64,000 bases of DNA, taken from contig LNGK01000008.1 in NCBI GenBank assembly GCA_001510575.1, forward strand, positions 4,081,541 through 4,145,540, written 5' to 3'. Made by a program: the position numbers and the translations under genes. The DNA is from Knoxdaviesia capensis. Lineage: Eukaryota; Ascomycota; Sordariomycetes; Microascales; Gondwanamycetaceae. The notes under the pieces were generated by a model. The model was not told the origin of the DNA, searched no databases, and saw only the letters and a list, made by a program, of their open reading frames with translations. Numbering within the stretch: position 1 is the stretch's first letter; each line of letters opens with the position of its first letter. Below, piece after piece: positions 22,528 to 34,300 of this stretch.

Positions 22528-25500
22528 TCAACGTTAATACAGCGGTTTCCAGGTAATATGGACAAAAAGAGAAGCGGAAGAAAAATTAAGGGAGAGAAAG
22601 AAAAGAAAAAGAAAGTGTTCGAATTTTGGAGGTTGGGGGAAGGGGAACGGAACGATCGTCAGAACTCGCGTGCTTGCACAGCGGAGAAAGGCAAACAAAG
22701 ACAAAATAAATATTCACTATGAATAGAAAGAATGTGTGTGTGTCTGTGATCCCCGAAATGACTACAAAACCCCCGAATTCTGAAGATTCAAGGAGAGGGA
22801 AGATACAAGTTGGAAAATGAATGACAGGTAGAGAGATTGGGAGATAGGGCCAAAAAAGGAAATAAAAGAAAAAAAATAATAAAATAGGAGAAGGAGAGGA
22901 AAAAGTGAGATAAAGGGGGAGCCAGATAGACAGCAAGTAAAAAAAAAAATTGGTCGGAATATTTTCTACTCGGCGGGAAGCGCTGATCAAGCAAGCCTGA
23001 TCACCCAGGAACGAGGCTAATTTTAAAATTTGGGAATGTGTGAAATGTGAAGAACAGCGGACGAGGCGCCGCCCAAAAGTGAAGATGTGATGGGAAAATA
23101 TGTAGAAGGGATCACTGGATCACAAGAAAAGGAATGCGAGTGCTGGATTTTTTTTTTCTCCAAACAGTTCTACTAAACACCATGTCAAGATGAATATACG
23201 AGGGATGATGCTGGTGCAAGAAACGAACACTGATGGCCAGCCAAAAAGGAGACGAAAGCGATATCGCGCCGGAGTTATGAACACGCCATAGCGGATGGAT
23301 CAACCACTACTAGTGTATATCACTGAATCACCAGTGTCGAGGCCACTGAACAAAACATGAAACGGAGGGGAGTGGAAAGCAGGGGGTGTAAGACGGCGGG
23401 TGGGAATGCTGGACATCGAGAGAGACAGCCGGCCATAGGCGGATGGATGGATGGACATACCTGCACGGACAATGCGCGGCCACGATCTGGGCTGGGATGG
23501 TGATAATGCTGCTGGTGCCGGTGCTGCTGATGTTGACGACGTCGACATCATCAAACCCTGACTCGGTATCTGGCTCTGTATCTGGCTCTTCTGTTGGTTC
23601 TTCTGAAGAGTCGACGATCCCGCGGTCAGACTCTCCAGCTTGCTCCGGCGCCGGCTCTGGATCTTCGACGGCTCGTCGCGCTGTTTCGAACTCCCCAGGC
23701 CCCAGCTCCGGCTTTGCTTTGGCTGGTCCATTATCGCTCGCTTTTGTTGTTCTTGTGCTCGTCCACTTTAGATCCTTGTTCGCGTGGCCCCGTTTTGTTC
23801 GAAAAGGAACACTCAACTTTCTCGCCGAAACGGTCCCTGGAGACTGCGCTGAAGCGAAGTGGCTGGATGCAACAACTGCCCCCTCTACCAGGGTGGTTTG
23901 TACTCGTAGTAGTGGCACTCGTAGGCCTCGGCGGGTGGGTTGTGTGGAAAATGGTACCTAGAGGAGGTAGTATCGGAATGGCTGATCCTGGTCCAACTAC
24001 CGCCGCCAGGTAATAATATCTTGGTGCTTTCTTTTGGTTCCTAGTCGAACACCCCGGATTTTCAATCAAAGAAGGAATGGAAAAAAGAGGATATGTGAGA
24101 TGATAATACCCGATAGAGAGAAAAAGATGAAAATCTTGATTGCGTTCCGGCCTTTTAGCTTCCAATCCACGGGACATCCAGCCGAGATTTGCAGGTGTCC
24201 AGCGGGATAAACAAAACGTTATCTTCGTCTCTTTTGCTTTTCCTCCGAAAGGAAAGAAGAAAAGAAAGAAGAAATCCCCCTCCCGGGCGTCGTCGAAAGC
24301 ACACAGACCACTGCAACGACAAGGTCAAACAACAAAGCTGGCGTCCGGTCCTCTTTTTAGAAAGTCGCTGTTCGATTTTTTGTGTTCTAGGTTCGGCCGT
24401 GGGTGGTTGAAAGTCTGTTCGCCGGCTAATGTTGCGCAGGGCTCTCGAAGAGAGAAAAGCAAACAAACAAAATGCCAGTCAGGAAAGGCTCTCAAGGGGT
24501 GATGGATATGTTCGAAATAAGCCGCCGGGCCTGCTGGAATGCAACAGCGTTCGTTCGTTGGTTCAATGCCCCTGTGAAGAAGAGCCCCCCGGGATTTTGA
24601 AAAGCAAAGCAGCAAGAAAGTAATGTAATCTCGGTGTGTATGCCAATGGATTCTCGTTCCGCGCAGCAAAGAGGGGTGGAGATAATCCCTACACGAAACA
24701 TAAAAAAACGGGTGGTTGTGTGAGAGAACAAAAAAGTAGAAGAAGGGAGAGAGAGAGAGAGAGAAAGAAATTTTCGAGGAAGAGAAAAAAAATTGCAAGG
24801 CGCAGATTATCGTGGAAGCGCCAACCGTCAACGCCTCTTTCCTTTTTTTCGTGTCTCTCTTGTTCCTCCTATTCATGCTTACCGGTCTTGTCACTTGTAC
24901 GTACTACGTACCGAGAGTGTGGTGTGTATTGTGTCTATCTACTGTATATCTAGCCACACACACACACACACACACACACTTGACCCCTCCCTCCTCATCG
25001 ACAAAGAATCAACGCCTTCAAGCCGTACCGACTTGCTCCATTAGGCCATTTTTGGACTCCCACCACCAGCGAGTGCCCCGTTTCTTGGTTCTTCGTATCT
25101 CTCCTCTCCTCTCTTGTCTGGTACTACTCGGTCCTTCGTGCCCTGCCCAAATGGCACACACATCACACACACAAGATGCAAGACCTAAACCCGGGCACTA
25201 ATGGAGACACACAACGCACAAGCCAGCGAAGTTATCTCTCCATCCCGTTCTGGGCCCTCTCTTGCCAAGCAGACAACAACCCACAGAAGAGAAACAGAAC
25301 AGAAAGAAGAAAGCAAACATGCACGGGACGCTGCACTGCATGGACAACTGGCGTCTGGCGAGCGATCGGCTGTGAGCTGACTCTTCGTGCATTAGACAGC
25401 ATGATAAAAACGGGCCACACTACAAGTCAGTTACACCACAAGCGAGGAATGTGGGAATCCCATCATCAGTGACTAGAAGTAAGTCCCGCATGTATACAGG

Positions 25501-27400
25501 ACAGTCCTTCTTCGCCTTCCCGGCCATCCGTGGGCCCTTTGCCAAGTTGCCTTTGTACAGGTATTCCGTGGAACGCACATAAAAATACAAGTCCGAGTCC
25601 AATATGTGCATGTGTGTGTGCGTGGTCAGGCCCACTGCACGCACTTAAACAATCCGGTGATGCACAGCACTGGATCCTTCAGCTGTGCTTCTCAGGAGCA
25701 CAAATAAATATCCCGCCACTTTTTCCTGCCGAGAACAGCCGTCTACACCCTGCACATCCACATCCACATATACAGTACAGCCCAGCATGCGTACGTATGG
25801 TCGTATTGGTGGAACTCCCTTCGAAGCACCCTCGGGCTCCAGGAAACCCAAACGCAAACCCAAACCCAAACTCAGCCTCCTATGACAGGGTGGTTCAAGC
25901 CTTCAAGGGGAGAGGGGATGGTGGGAGGGGAGAGGATGATGAGACTCGCCAAAGAAGCTAGACAGACCAACACGATCCGAGGGACCTGTCGAAACAACAG
26001 CCATCTCTGACGACAAAAGGCAATCACCTCTTAACACAACAACCCCAGACCAGAGTTCCGTTCACAGTTCATATCATGTCCTCGACAGTAGGCTGGTAAG
26101 AGGGATGAAGGGAAAACAGGATCGAAATATCCCGAAAGAGCCCAAAATGCAAAGCTTGACGAAGCGAACGGCCTGAACCTGAACATAGAGCAATCCCTCG
26201 AGACCACCGACCACATCCTCGTCCACCACACCACCTTCAACCTAAAATATATATATATGAATCCAAAACCCTTGGATGCCCAAAATCACCTCTTTGCCCC
26301 CTCTGATACATGTGGCACCCGGAATGCCCACTGCCCAAGCAGCGTGCGTCCAAGCACACAACACACGCGGAAGCCCAACTTCCCCCAGCCCAATTGCATG
26401 CCTCCCAACGCTGCTGCTGCCCTGCAATTGGCTTACCACGAAAGGATCATATCATCGTTTGTTTTCCTCCCAAGAGACATATTACACGCCTGGGATATAT
26501 TGCAGGTTGACGTAACAGAGAATATCTTCATGCCTTCCACGTTGACACACAGTCTCCATCGCCACGCCAACCGGCACTATATACTGTAGTGTCTATAGTT
26601 TCTGTGTGTCGTACACCCGACTCGTCGGCACCGTTTTTCGCGGCCGTACCCATTCCTCAACCCTCGTCGCGGAATCTGGACACCGATGCTCCGACCCGAT
26701 CCTCGCCAGTATTCCAATTCCATAGAGCACCAACTTCCCGCACTGTCCACGCACCGTGCCCTCCACCATTTCCCTATACAAATACACAGTCTTGTCCTCA
26801 CTGTGTCCATTTTCCCCCTTTTCCACCCGGGTTCCGTGCACGGACCATTCCGGCGGGCCCTCTCTCTCCCTTCCTAAAAAAGAAGAAGGAAAAACTTGAA
26901 ACAACCTGGCCCGCGCCAACCAATCACTAGGCGCCCCTGGTGCAAGTTTTAGTGTGGCTTGCCCTCTCCCCTTTTTATCGTAACAGCCCTAGTGTATTAG
27001 GGTTTACCGGACAATTTCGCATTTTAGGGTCAGGGTGGACGCCCATTGAGGATGAAAGTTGGGTGATACCCATTCTCGGTGAACTTCCTTGATCGACAGA
27101 GCTCATTAAGTGAGAGTATCGAGATACAAGGACTATCCCCTCTAGTCTACGGAACATCTTGAGCAATGGCATCACAGATCATACTCTCTTCGTTTCTCAA
27201 CTTCAGTTGTCTCATATGCAAGTGAACCTCTCTGCACAATACATGCATGTCCAGCAGAGAGAAAAAGAGCCCGGAGCGAGATCAGTCGCACGAACCCCGA
27301 CATATGCATACTCTCCGGACAAAACCTGCTACGATACCTCCTCACGTAGACTCACATATCCCAGATCTTCCTCCGCTCGGCTTTCCAACTTCAACTGGCC
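22528..27400. other. 5' leader/promoter of teaC and gene-poor region
   Basis: The plus strand is purine-rich from 22545 to 22940, so the sense strand of teaC is pyrimidine-rich, fitting a long leader. Around 23470-23780 both strands have open frames because of a short tandem repeat (GTATCTGGCTCT twice, near 23570). I judge neither strand's product credible. An AC run lies at 24955-24979. No family match is seen from 24000 to 27400. Confidence 0.55.
24955..24979. repeat. (AC)n microsatellite
   Basis: AC dinucleotide run of about 25 bp in non-coding sequence. Confidence 0.9.
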
Positions 27401-27595
27401 ATGACTTCATCTGTGGCACGCGACCTGATTGTCCACGGCACTCAACTCGTGCCCAGACTCATCCAGACCCGGATCTCTGCGGACCACAAGTGGATCATCC
27501 TCGTTACCACTCGAGACCCATCCTCTTCGACTTGTCTTCGCACACACCTGAGCACACACACCTTAGGAAGATTCATGGAAAAAAAAGCAATGTAA
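27401..27595 (+). CDS. Candidate small ORF, 64 aa, unknown
   Basis: ATG-initiated ORF of 64 codons preceded by a CT-rich, leader-like stretch (CTTCCTCCGCTCGGC about 30 nt upstream). Codon choice in the first two thirds resembles the recognised genes (GTC, CAC, GGC, CTC, ATC, CAG, GAC, AAG). The product starts MTSSVARDLIVHGTQ and includes KWIILVTTRD; no domain is recognised. It would be convergent with the glutamate dehydrogenase gene, whose stop is 315 bp away, so it may also be sequence antisense to that gene's 3' UTR. A weak call. Confidence 0.25.
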   Translation: MTSSVARDLIVHGTQLVPRLIQTRISADHKWIILVTTRDPSSSTCLRTHLSTHTLGRFMEKKAM

Positions 27596-27909
27596 AAAGC
27601 TACCTAAGAAAAGGTTTCGTTCCACTATCTACCCCTCGTCTCAGCAAAAGCCGCTGAGACATATCATCGGGGAAGAGAAAAAAAGACAACCCAATGAACT
27701 AACGAATATCCTGTAGTGACCCATAGAAAACAACAAAAAAACAACGCAAGAAATCGAAAAACGAACCCCATTATCGCCCGAAGAATTACTGTTTCTCTAA
27801 ACCCTTTTACCCGTAATCATATTATTGACCACATATTGCAGTGGTCTTTGGTGAGAGATCGTCTCGATGTACTGTATTGCAGTACTGATTTGGCAAAAGA
27901 TTATCCCGT

Positions 27910-30900
27910 TTAGTTGAAGCGAGCAGCAAACTTCGACATGCTAGAGAGACCGAAACAAATGGTTAGAAGATGGAGAACACCCACAGAAAAGAGGATCGTA
28001 TAATAATACTTACAAGTCGTAGAATGCAAACTGGCTGGGGGAGCTACCGTGCTGGTAAACGAAACGGCTAGCAAGGTAGCTGCCGAAGATGGCCCGCAGG
28101 TACGGGTCCGGAACCCGCTGAACAATAGTGTCGAGCCCAATCTTCTCCAGAAGGAGGCGGGGCAGAGCCTCGCTGAGGATCCCCCGGCGGATGCTCTCGT
28201 TGTCCCAAAGATCGGAGTGCTGGAGCTGCTCATCTAGATCGGTGATGGCAACCGACAGCTTGTCGGACAGAATGCTGCGGGAGATTCCGGTCGCCTCATG
28301 CTCCTTCCAGAGAGCCTCAAACTCCAGCCGGGCGTTGTCGCAGATCTTGGCCTGCACCTCCTTGACGTAGCTCTTGTAGAATTCCGGAGCCTCGCCAGTG
28401 CGGGAATCGCAGCACATGTGCTGGACGAAGCCAGCATCATCGAACGAAAGCGAGGCTAGGACCTCGAGCGACGAGGAGGTCACACCACCCTTGTTGGTGC
28501 TGGCATCCTTGAAGAGGATACAGCCAGCGGCCTCAAGGCGGATCTTGGCATCCTGAGAGATGAAGAGATTGGCTCCCTCAACAATGTAAGGGATGGTCGA
28601 GCGGCCATCCTTGATGATCTTATTGACAGAGATGAGGTCAATCGACTCCGGACGACCACCGCAGGGCACGAAGCAGTCGGTGAGGCCAGTGTCGCGAAGG
28701 TGGAAGGTGTTCCGGAAGGCCGTTCCGTTGGCCACAAGCTCGCCCGACGGGAGCTTGACGTTCACCTCATCAACAAGGACTCTGTAGCCGTCCTTGGACA
28801 GCTTCGCCAGATCGAACTCGCTGATCATGACACGCTTCTTGGCGAGGCGGACAAGCTCGTCCTTGTCGATGCCCTGAGGGTCAACAAGCACACCCGATCC
28901 ATCAACAATCGACGTGTACTTCTCATTGCTGAGCAGGATCTCGTTGCTGCCCAGATCACCATCAGGTCCACCGGTCTGCATCTTGCGAACATTGGAGGGA
29001 TCAAGGTCCATCTTGCGGTAGATACCCTTGATGTACTCTCTGACCGAGAGGGTGGTCATGCCATAGGCATCGTGAGGGATACCACCAAGGTTGGGGGACT
29101 TTCCGGTGAAGAACGACTTCCACCAAGGAGCACCGCGAGAACGGGCGTGCTGGGTGGCCCAATCGACGAGATCGGCAGTGTTTTCGTCCGGACCCATGAA
29201 GAGGATCTCCTCCTTGCCGTAAAGGTCAACAAGAGGGTTCTTGATGCCCGGGGTCTTGGCAGGGAGAAGAAGGTCGAGGACACTGTCGATGTACTTCTCG
29301 AATGCCTCGCGGGCCTTGTCCTGCTGCTTGGGGTCAAGCAGAATCACACCCTTGGATCCACCCTCGGGGATATCCTTGTTCTTGCGCTGCTGGGTACTGG
29401 CAAGACCGTAGTTCTCATCAAAGAGGTTGCGGGCATTGATCGAGTAAGCCTCCTTGCTACGGGACTTCACGATGCGAATACCGCCACGGGCGATGTCCTT
29501 GAAACGCAGATGGAATCCGCGAGACTCGCTGCTGATGACGAGGAACATACCAAACAGACGCTTGGGGTACTCGATCTCAGGGAGGAAAGACGGGTCAAGG
29601 CGGAAGCTCAGGGCCACCTTAGTCGGGGTGAAGTAATTGGTCTTGAGAACGGCGTTGTTGAAAACCCGGAAGGCTGTCATGACCATCTCATCGTGCTCGC
29701 TGGTAACCGACTTTGTGATGAGATCCTTGAGACGAGCGTCAGACATCACCTCAGCCGCAGGGGTGGGGTTGATGAACTCCTTCTCAAATCCAGGGCCAAC
29801 AGTCAGATGAACATTGGCAAACGAGGCATAGAGGGCCTGCACAAGATTGGGGTACGACTTGATGATCTCCAGAATGTAATCAGGAGTGAAAGTCTCGGTA
29901 CGAAGACGACGCTTCAGCTTGGATAGAAGGGCAGCATGGCCGTTGTCGTTGGGGTTGAGGAGCTCAGAGAGCGAGGCGTACTCCGAGCCAAGGCGGTTCA
30001 GGAAGTGCTGAACGAAGACCCACACGCAGTGGCCGTAGACCGCCTCCTGGAGACTGAGCTCACTGCTGGTAAACAGCGACTGGAGCTTGTTGTGGGGCAT
30101 GCAGTATAGGAGAGAGATCTCCTTGGTGATCTGGTGAATCGACTTGTTCAGAGGGGGGAAGTTGCCGGCGAGGTTGGTGGCCGGGCGCAGGTAGATACTC
30201 ATGACAGTGATACCGTTCGAAAACTGCTCCACGTACTTGCGGGAGCTAGTAACTCCGTAGTAGTGGTACAGATCCGACAGAGCGGAAAACATGCCATTGG
30301 CAGTGCGCGAGCGGAAAGCAACAACTAGGCGCTTGTCCTCGCTGTCATCAAGATCAAAGACCTCGATCACCGGACCAGTACGAGTCACAGCGAGCTCAAT
30401 GATCTCTTGATAGATCTGCTTGGTGTTGTTGGTCGCCTTCTGCCAGAAGCCGAAATCCGAAATGACCTCAAGGCGGGTCTCGTTGGGGTCGGTCTGCTCC
30501 GGGGGCTGCTTGAAGATGCACTGATACACGAAGTAGCAGCGCAGGGTAGCCTTCGAGTCGGGAATGGCTCCCAGAACACCAGGGGAGCGGAAAGTCTCCA
30601 CGCGGAACTTGCTCTTGGTGGGACCATCAAGGTACTTCGACTCGAGACGATCCTCGTAGCGAGGTCCACTCGAGTTGGAGACACCCGGCTCGCTGGTGTC
30701 AATGTAAATGGCGTGGTCGTTGGCCTCCATGTCAAGGCGGATCTCTTCCCGCTTGTCTTCGCGAGCATAAGCCGCGACCTTGGCGGCGTACAGAGATGTG
30801 ATGTGGCTCGCAATGACGGTGGGGTTCTCAATGCGGAAATAGGCATCGTCGATTCCGAGCTTATCATAGAACCAGACGACCTGTTCACTGATGAGGCTGA

Positions 30901-31307
30901 CAGGAATCCAACCACCTTCGCCAATCAGGCTCTTGACTGTAGAGTGAAGAGAATGTCCAGTGTTAGAATAGCTGAATGAGGACCAACAGTATATTCACGG
31001 ATTGGATGTACATACCCTTTTCCATCTGCTCGGTACGGCCGGTGAACTCTGGGGCTCTATAGCCCAGAGTGGCTGACCGCAACAGACGATGACCATTGCC
31101 ACCGATCTTACCCACACCAGTGCTCATGTGAGTGGGTTGGGGGGAAGGTCCCCGGCTGACCTCGCTATCCTGGATGAGGACCTTGGCGATGGCCTTGTGG
31201 GCCGGCGAGGACGACATGACGAGAGGATGCTTCTCGTCGAACGGATCGACGTAATCAGGAAAACTGTCGATGGGAGGAATATCCGTGTTAATCTTTAAAG
31301 CTAACAT
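27910..31307 (-). CDS. gdhB: NAD-dependent glutamate dehydrogenase (large, GDH2-type)
   Basis: Catabolic enzyme that oxidises glutamate to 2-oxoglutarate and ammonium with NAD+, used for growth on amino acids. Three exons: 31307-31016, 30936-28014 and 27940-27910, giving 1081 aa, the usual size for fungal 115-kDa-class enzymes. The N-terminal half is the family-specific extension. The catalytic block includes GGIRIVKSRSKEAYS and QRKNKDIPEGGSKG, with the probable catalytic-region Lys near 626. The dinucleotide-binding segment is GGPDGDLGSNEI near 753-763. The last exon encodes only about ten residues (ending SKFAARFN) and is needed because reading through gives a shorter end. The first ATG is used here; the second in-frame Met at 31217 is an alternative. 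A strong acceptor (CCCCTCAG) just upstream of the ATG suggests a leader exon or further upstream coding exon. Confidence 0.93.
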
Positions 31308-34300
31308 GATGGGCAACAAATCCCTGAGGGGAAAAACACAAGGTGACGGCTTGATAGAGAGAAAATGTGATCAGAGGTCCCTGAGTGGAACACAGAAGCA
31401 CACAGATGAAGTAAAAAGACGCAATGATGTAAGGAATCAAAGCAGTAGGGATGTAAGAGCAAGAAGGCTCTCAACAAAATCAGGATCTAGCTTTAGATAC
31501 TTGAAGAAGGAGAAGGAGCAATGCCAAAGGGGGAATGATGAGGACGTTTAACAAGATCAACGATCTCGAAATCAGGAGGTATCAAGGTTTAACACCCTGA
31601 GTAGAGAAAGCTTCCATGTTGTAGACGGGAATGTGAGAGGTCAATGTAATAGTAAGGGATGAAGGAAGAAAGAGGAGAGCCAAGGTTTAGGGAGGAGAGG
31701 AAGGGGAGAGACTGGTATGATATACGAAATGCCAGCCCAGGTAGGCAAATACCCGTATCACCACGGAGTAAGAGATAGAGAGCAACCAGAGACATCGTGA
31801 AGCGGGAGAGGGGAGCGAAAGGCGTATACGATGATGTAGTCATGGTCCTGTCCACGCCAGAGGGGTAGATATATCCGGATGGACAGAGAGATCAACAGAC
31901 GGTAATAACACAGGCACGAACAAACACGAGCCAAACACACCAAACCAAACGGCAAAACAACGAACCGTGTTATCAGACGGGATCCAGTCTTGGGACATGG
32001 TTCATAGCTTGGTTCAGTGAAGAGCGGCAGTAATTGTTGGCAGAAGAAGTCACTGACTTGTTGATATCACAAAGGGGTGCGTGTGCTCTTAGTGGGGGGT
32101 GTGCATGGAAGGGGGGGAGCAGGATGAAGGGGGGCGTGGCGATATCAGAGATAGGAGGAGCATGCTCTCTGTTTGACCGATCAACAGGAAGGAAATAGGG
32201 AGCGGTGAAAGAACAGAGGATGAAAGGGCTCTGAGAAAAGGATCTGGAGCATTCGGAATCGGATGTTCCAAATTACCTAGTCCCATCCCAAACACCGACT
32301 GGGAAGGGAATATGGCTAAGTGCAGGTAACGGAAAGGATAGGTGCAGACCACAGCAGAGTTGTGGAGACTTTTGCCAGACTCAGGATGAAGCACGGTATA
32401 TGCGTGGCTAGACTTTTAGAAAGACACAACACCACCACTTGCATGTGCCGAACAATGAGACATGAAAGTGAGAGCGAGATCGCTGGATTGTGGTACGCCC
32501 TGAACTTAGTACCAAGTACCAATGCGTTGTCCAGATATACGTCTAGTCCGAACGGGCAAAGCTCACTGGCGAAAATGGGCCGTGAGAAGAAGACAAGAAG
32601 TCCGGCTGAGGATGGACGGACATGGTGACAGGTCAAAGCAGGCAAGTAAGAGTCATAGCCATGGCTGATCCACACCCGGGGAGCAGGTTTCTTGGAACTG
32701 CAAACTCGTATTGACCAGGACTTCTCCAGATCCCATGTGCCCCCTGTTACACCCCGGGGGAACGGTGGTGATCGTGATAGTTTGTCAGGGTTGCATGCCA
32801 TTCCCTAGCACTTGCTTATCGGTGCCGGTGTGTGTTGCAGTCAGCAGGAAAAGGGGGAGGGGACGATCTTGACTACAGACCGCCGGAGTATTGAACGTTG
32901 GATAGGTCCAGCGCTTATCAGTGGGAGGAGCAGCGGGCCGGATGATAGAAAGTAACCCGAGACTGATAAAGTCGGATGAAAACGAAGGAGTGGACACAGA
33001 GAAAGTCGTGCATAGCTTTATGCAGTTTGCTCTTCCGGTTTTCCTTCACCGCTGATCTGGCCACAATAAAGCCGCCCGCTGGAGGGAGACCAAGACAACG
33101 TACCCTGCAGATGGCCATGATAAGAACCATTAAGACTTCCTTCCTGTCAGGTGTAGCTGTATAAAAGCAGTGATTGCGGGCCTCCGGGGAGTCGGGATGG
33201 GGAAGAAACATGCTCCCGGATTGAAGGTGGCCGCCAATCAGGGAAACATAAAAGTGGCGAAACACGTTGCTGGGGAGTGTGAAGATGCTCAGAAACAAGG
33301 GATCTCGGTATATGGAAAGATGATGCGTCATACAGGAAAATAAGACACCCAGAGATGTAGTGTATGAAGATAGTGACGAGCAGATAAGAAAAAATTGAGT
33401 TGACTTACCAGAGATTGCGACAAAGGCGAGACGAAAAGAAGAAACAAGGGTTCAAATTGTTGTCAGGAGGATTGACTGAAGCTGGAAGGTTAGATAAAGA
33501 ACCGAGAAACAGAGAGATGTGCAAGCAATGGGCAAAATGGAGAAGAATATCAGGACAGAACGTGAGGCAAGAGAAGGGGAGGGGTGAGTGTGAACGTGAA
33601 TGTGAGGGAGTGATGATGAATACTGGAGTGTCCAGAAACAGAGGGCAGAAATGCAGAAGTGGCGGTCAGTGACAGATAGATATATAAGTCAAAGCCAAGT
33701 TCGTGACAGAAACCAGGAACAACAAGTTAAGCTATAACAGAGTATAGGGAGTGTTGATTGCTAAATTGGGGCAAGCCGCAAGTTGGCAGGCCAAAGTCAA
33801 TGGACTAGCAATGACAAAAGGCACACACGCACACGCACACGCATAGAGAGAGAGAGGGACGGACGGAGGCGAAGGAGTAAGGAGACATCGAAGCCGGTGA
33901 GTGTGGCGCGGAGAGAAGACTGATTCCACGATGGAAAAGCAAGGGTGGCAGGACAAAAATAGAATCAGCTTTCGCTTTTCCCGACAAGGTTCCAATGGAG
34001 ACGCCATGATGAAAGATCGCCAGCCAGGATTTTGAGCCTCTAAAAGACCTAGACACGAGAGGGAGTGAAGGAAAAGGCACTTCCATGCTAGTGTGGGAGC
34101 CAGAGAGAGAGTGTGTGTGCGTGCTGTGTTTGTGGCGATGCTGGGCCAGAGTGCTGACTTCAGAAACAGTGACAAGAGAAAGCCTTCAAGATTTCGCCTC
34201 AGATAGACGAGACGGGCGACTAGCTCCAGAAAGCCTCCGTGAATGATTGGAATGTTAGGCGAATCGGCCGGATTCCAGATACATTATGCACCATGGCGGA

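Noticed and set aside
23300..23918. Overlapping minus-strand frames upstream of teaC, one ending at a GTATGT donor near 23461
   Set aside because: Considered as extra N-terminal teaC exons. An in-frame TGA directly before the teaC ATG and the lack of a suitable acceptor rule out a coding join, and the openness follows from a local tandem repeat.
25880..25910. GGTTCAAGCC as a tRNA T-loop candidate (also checked: 530-560, 33445-33470, 59610-59630)
   Set aside because: None has a pairing T-stem, anticodon arm or acceptor stem around it.
28700..29926. Long open frame (about 408 codons) antisense to gdhB
   Set aside because: A shadow of the GC-rich third positions of gdhB. The sense strand carries a clear conserved enzyme.
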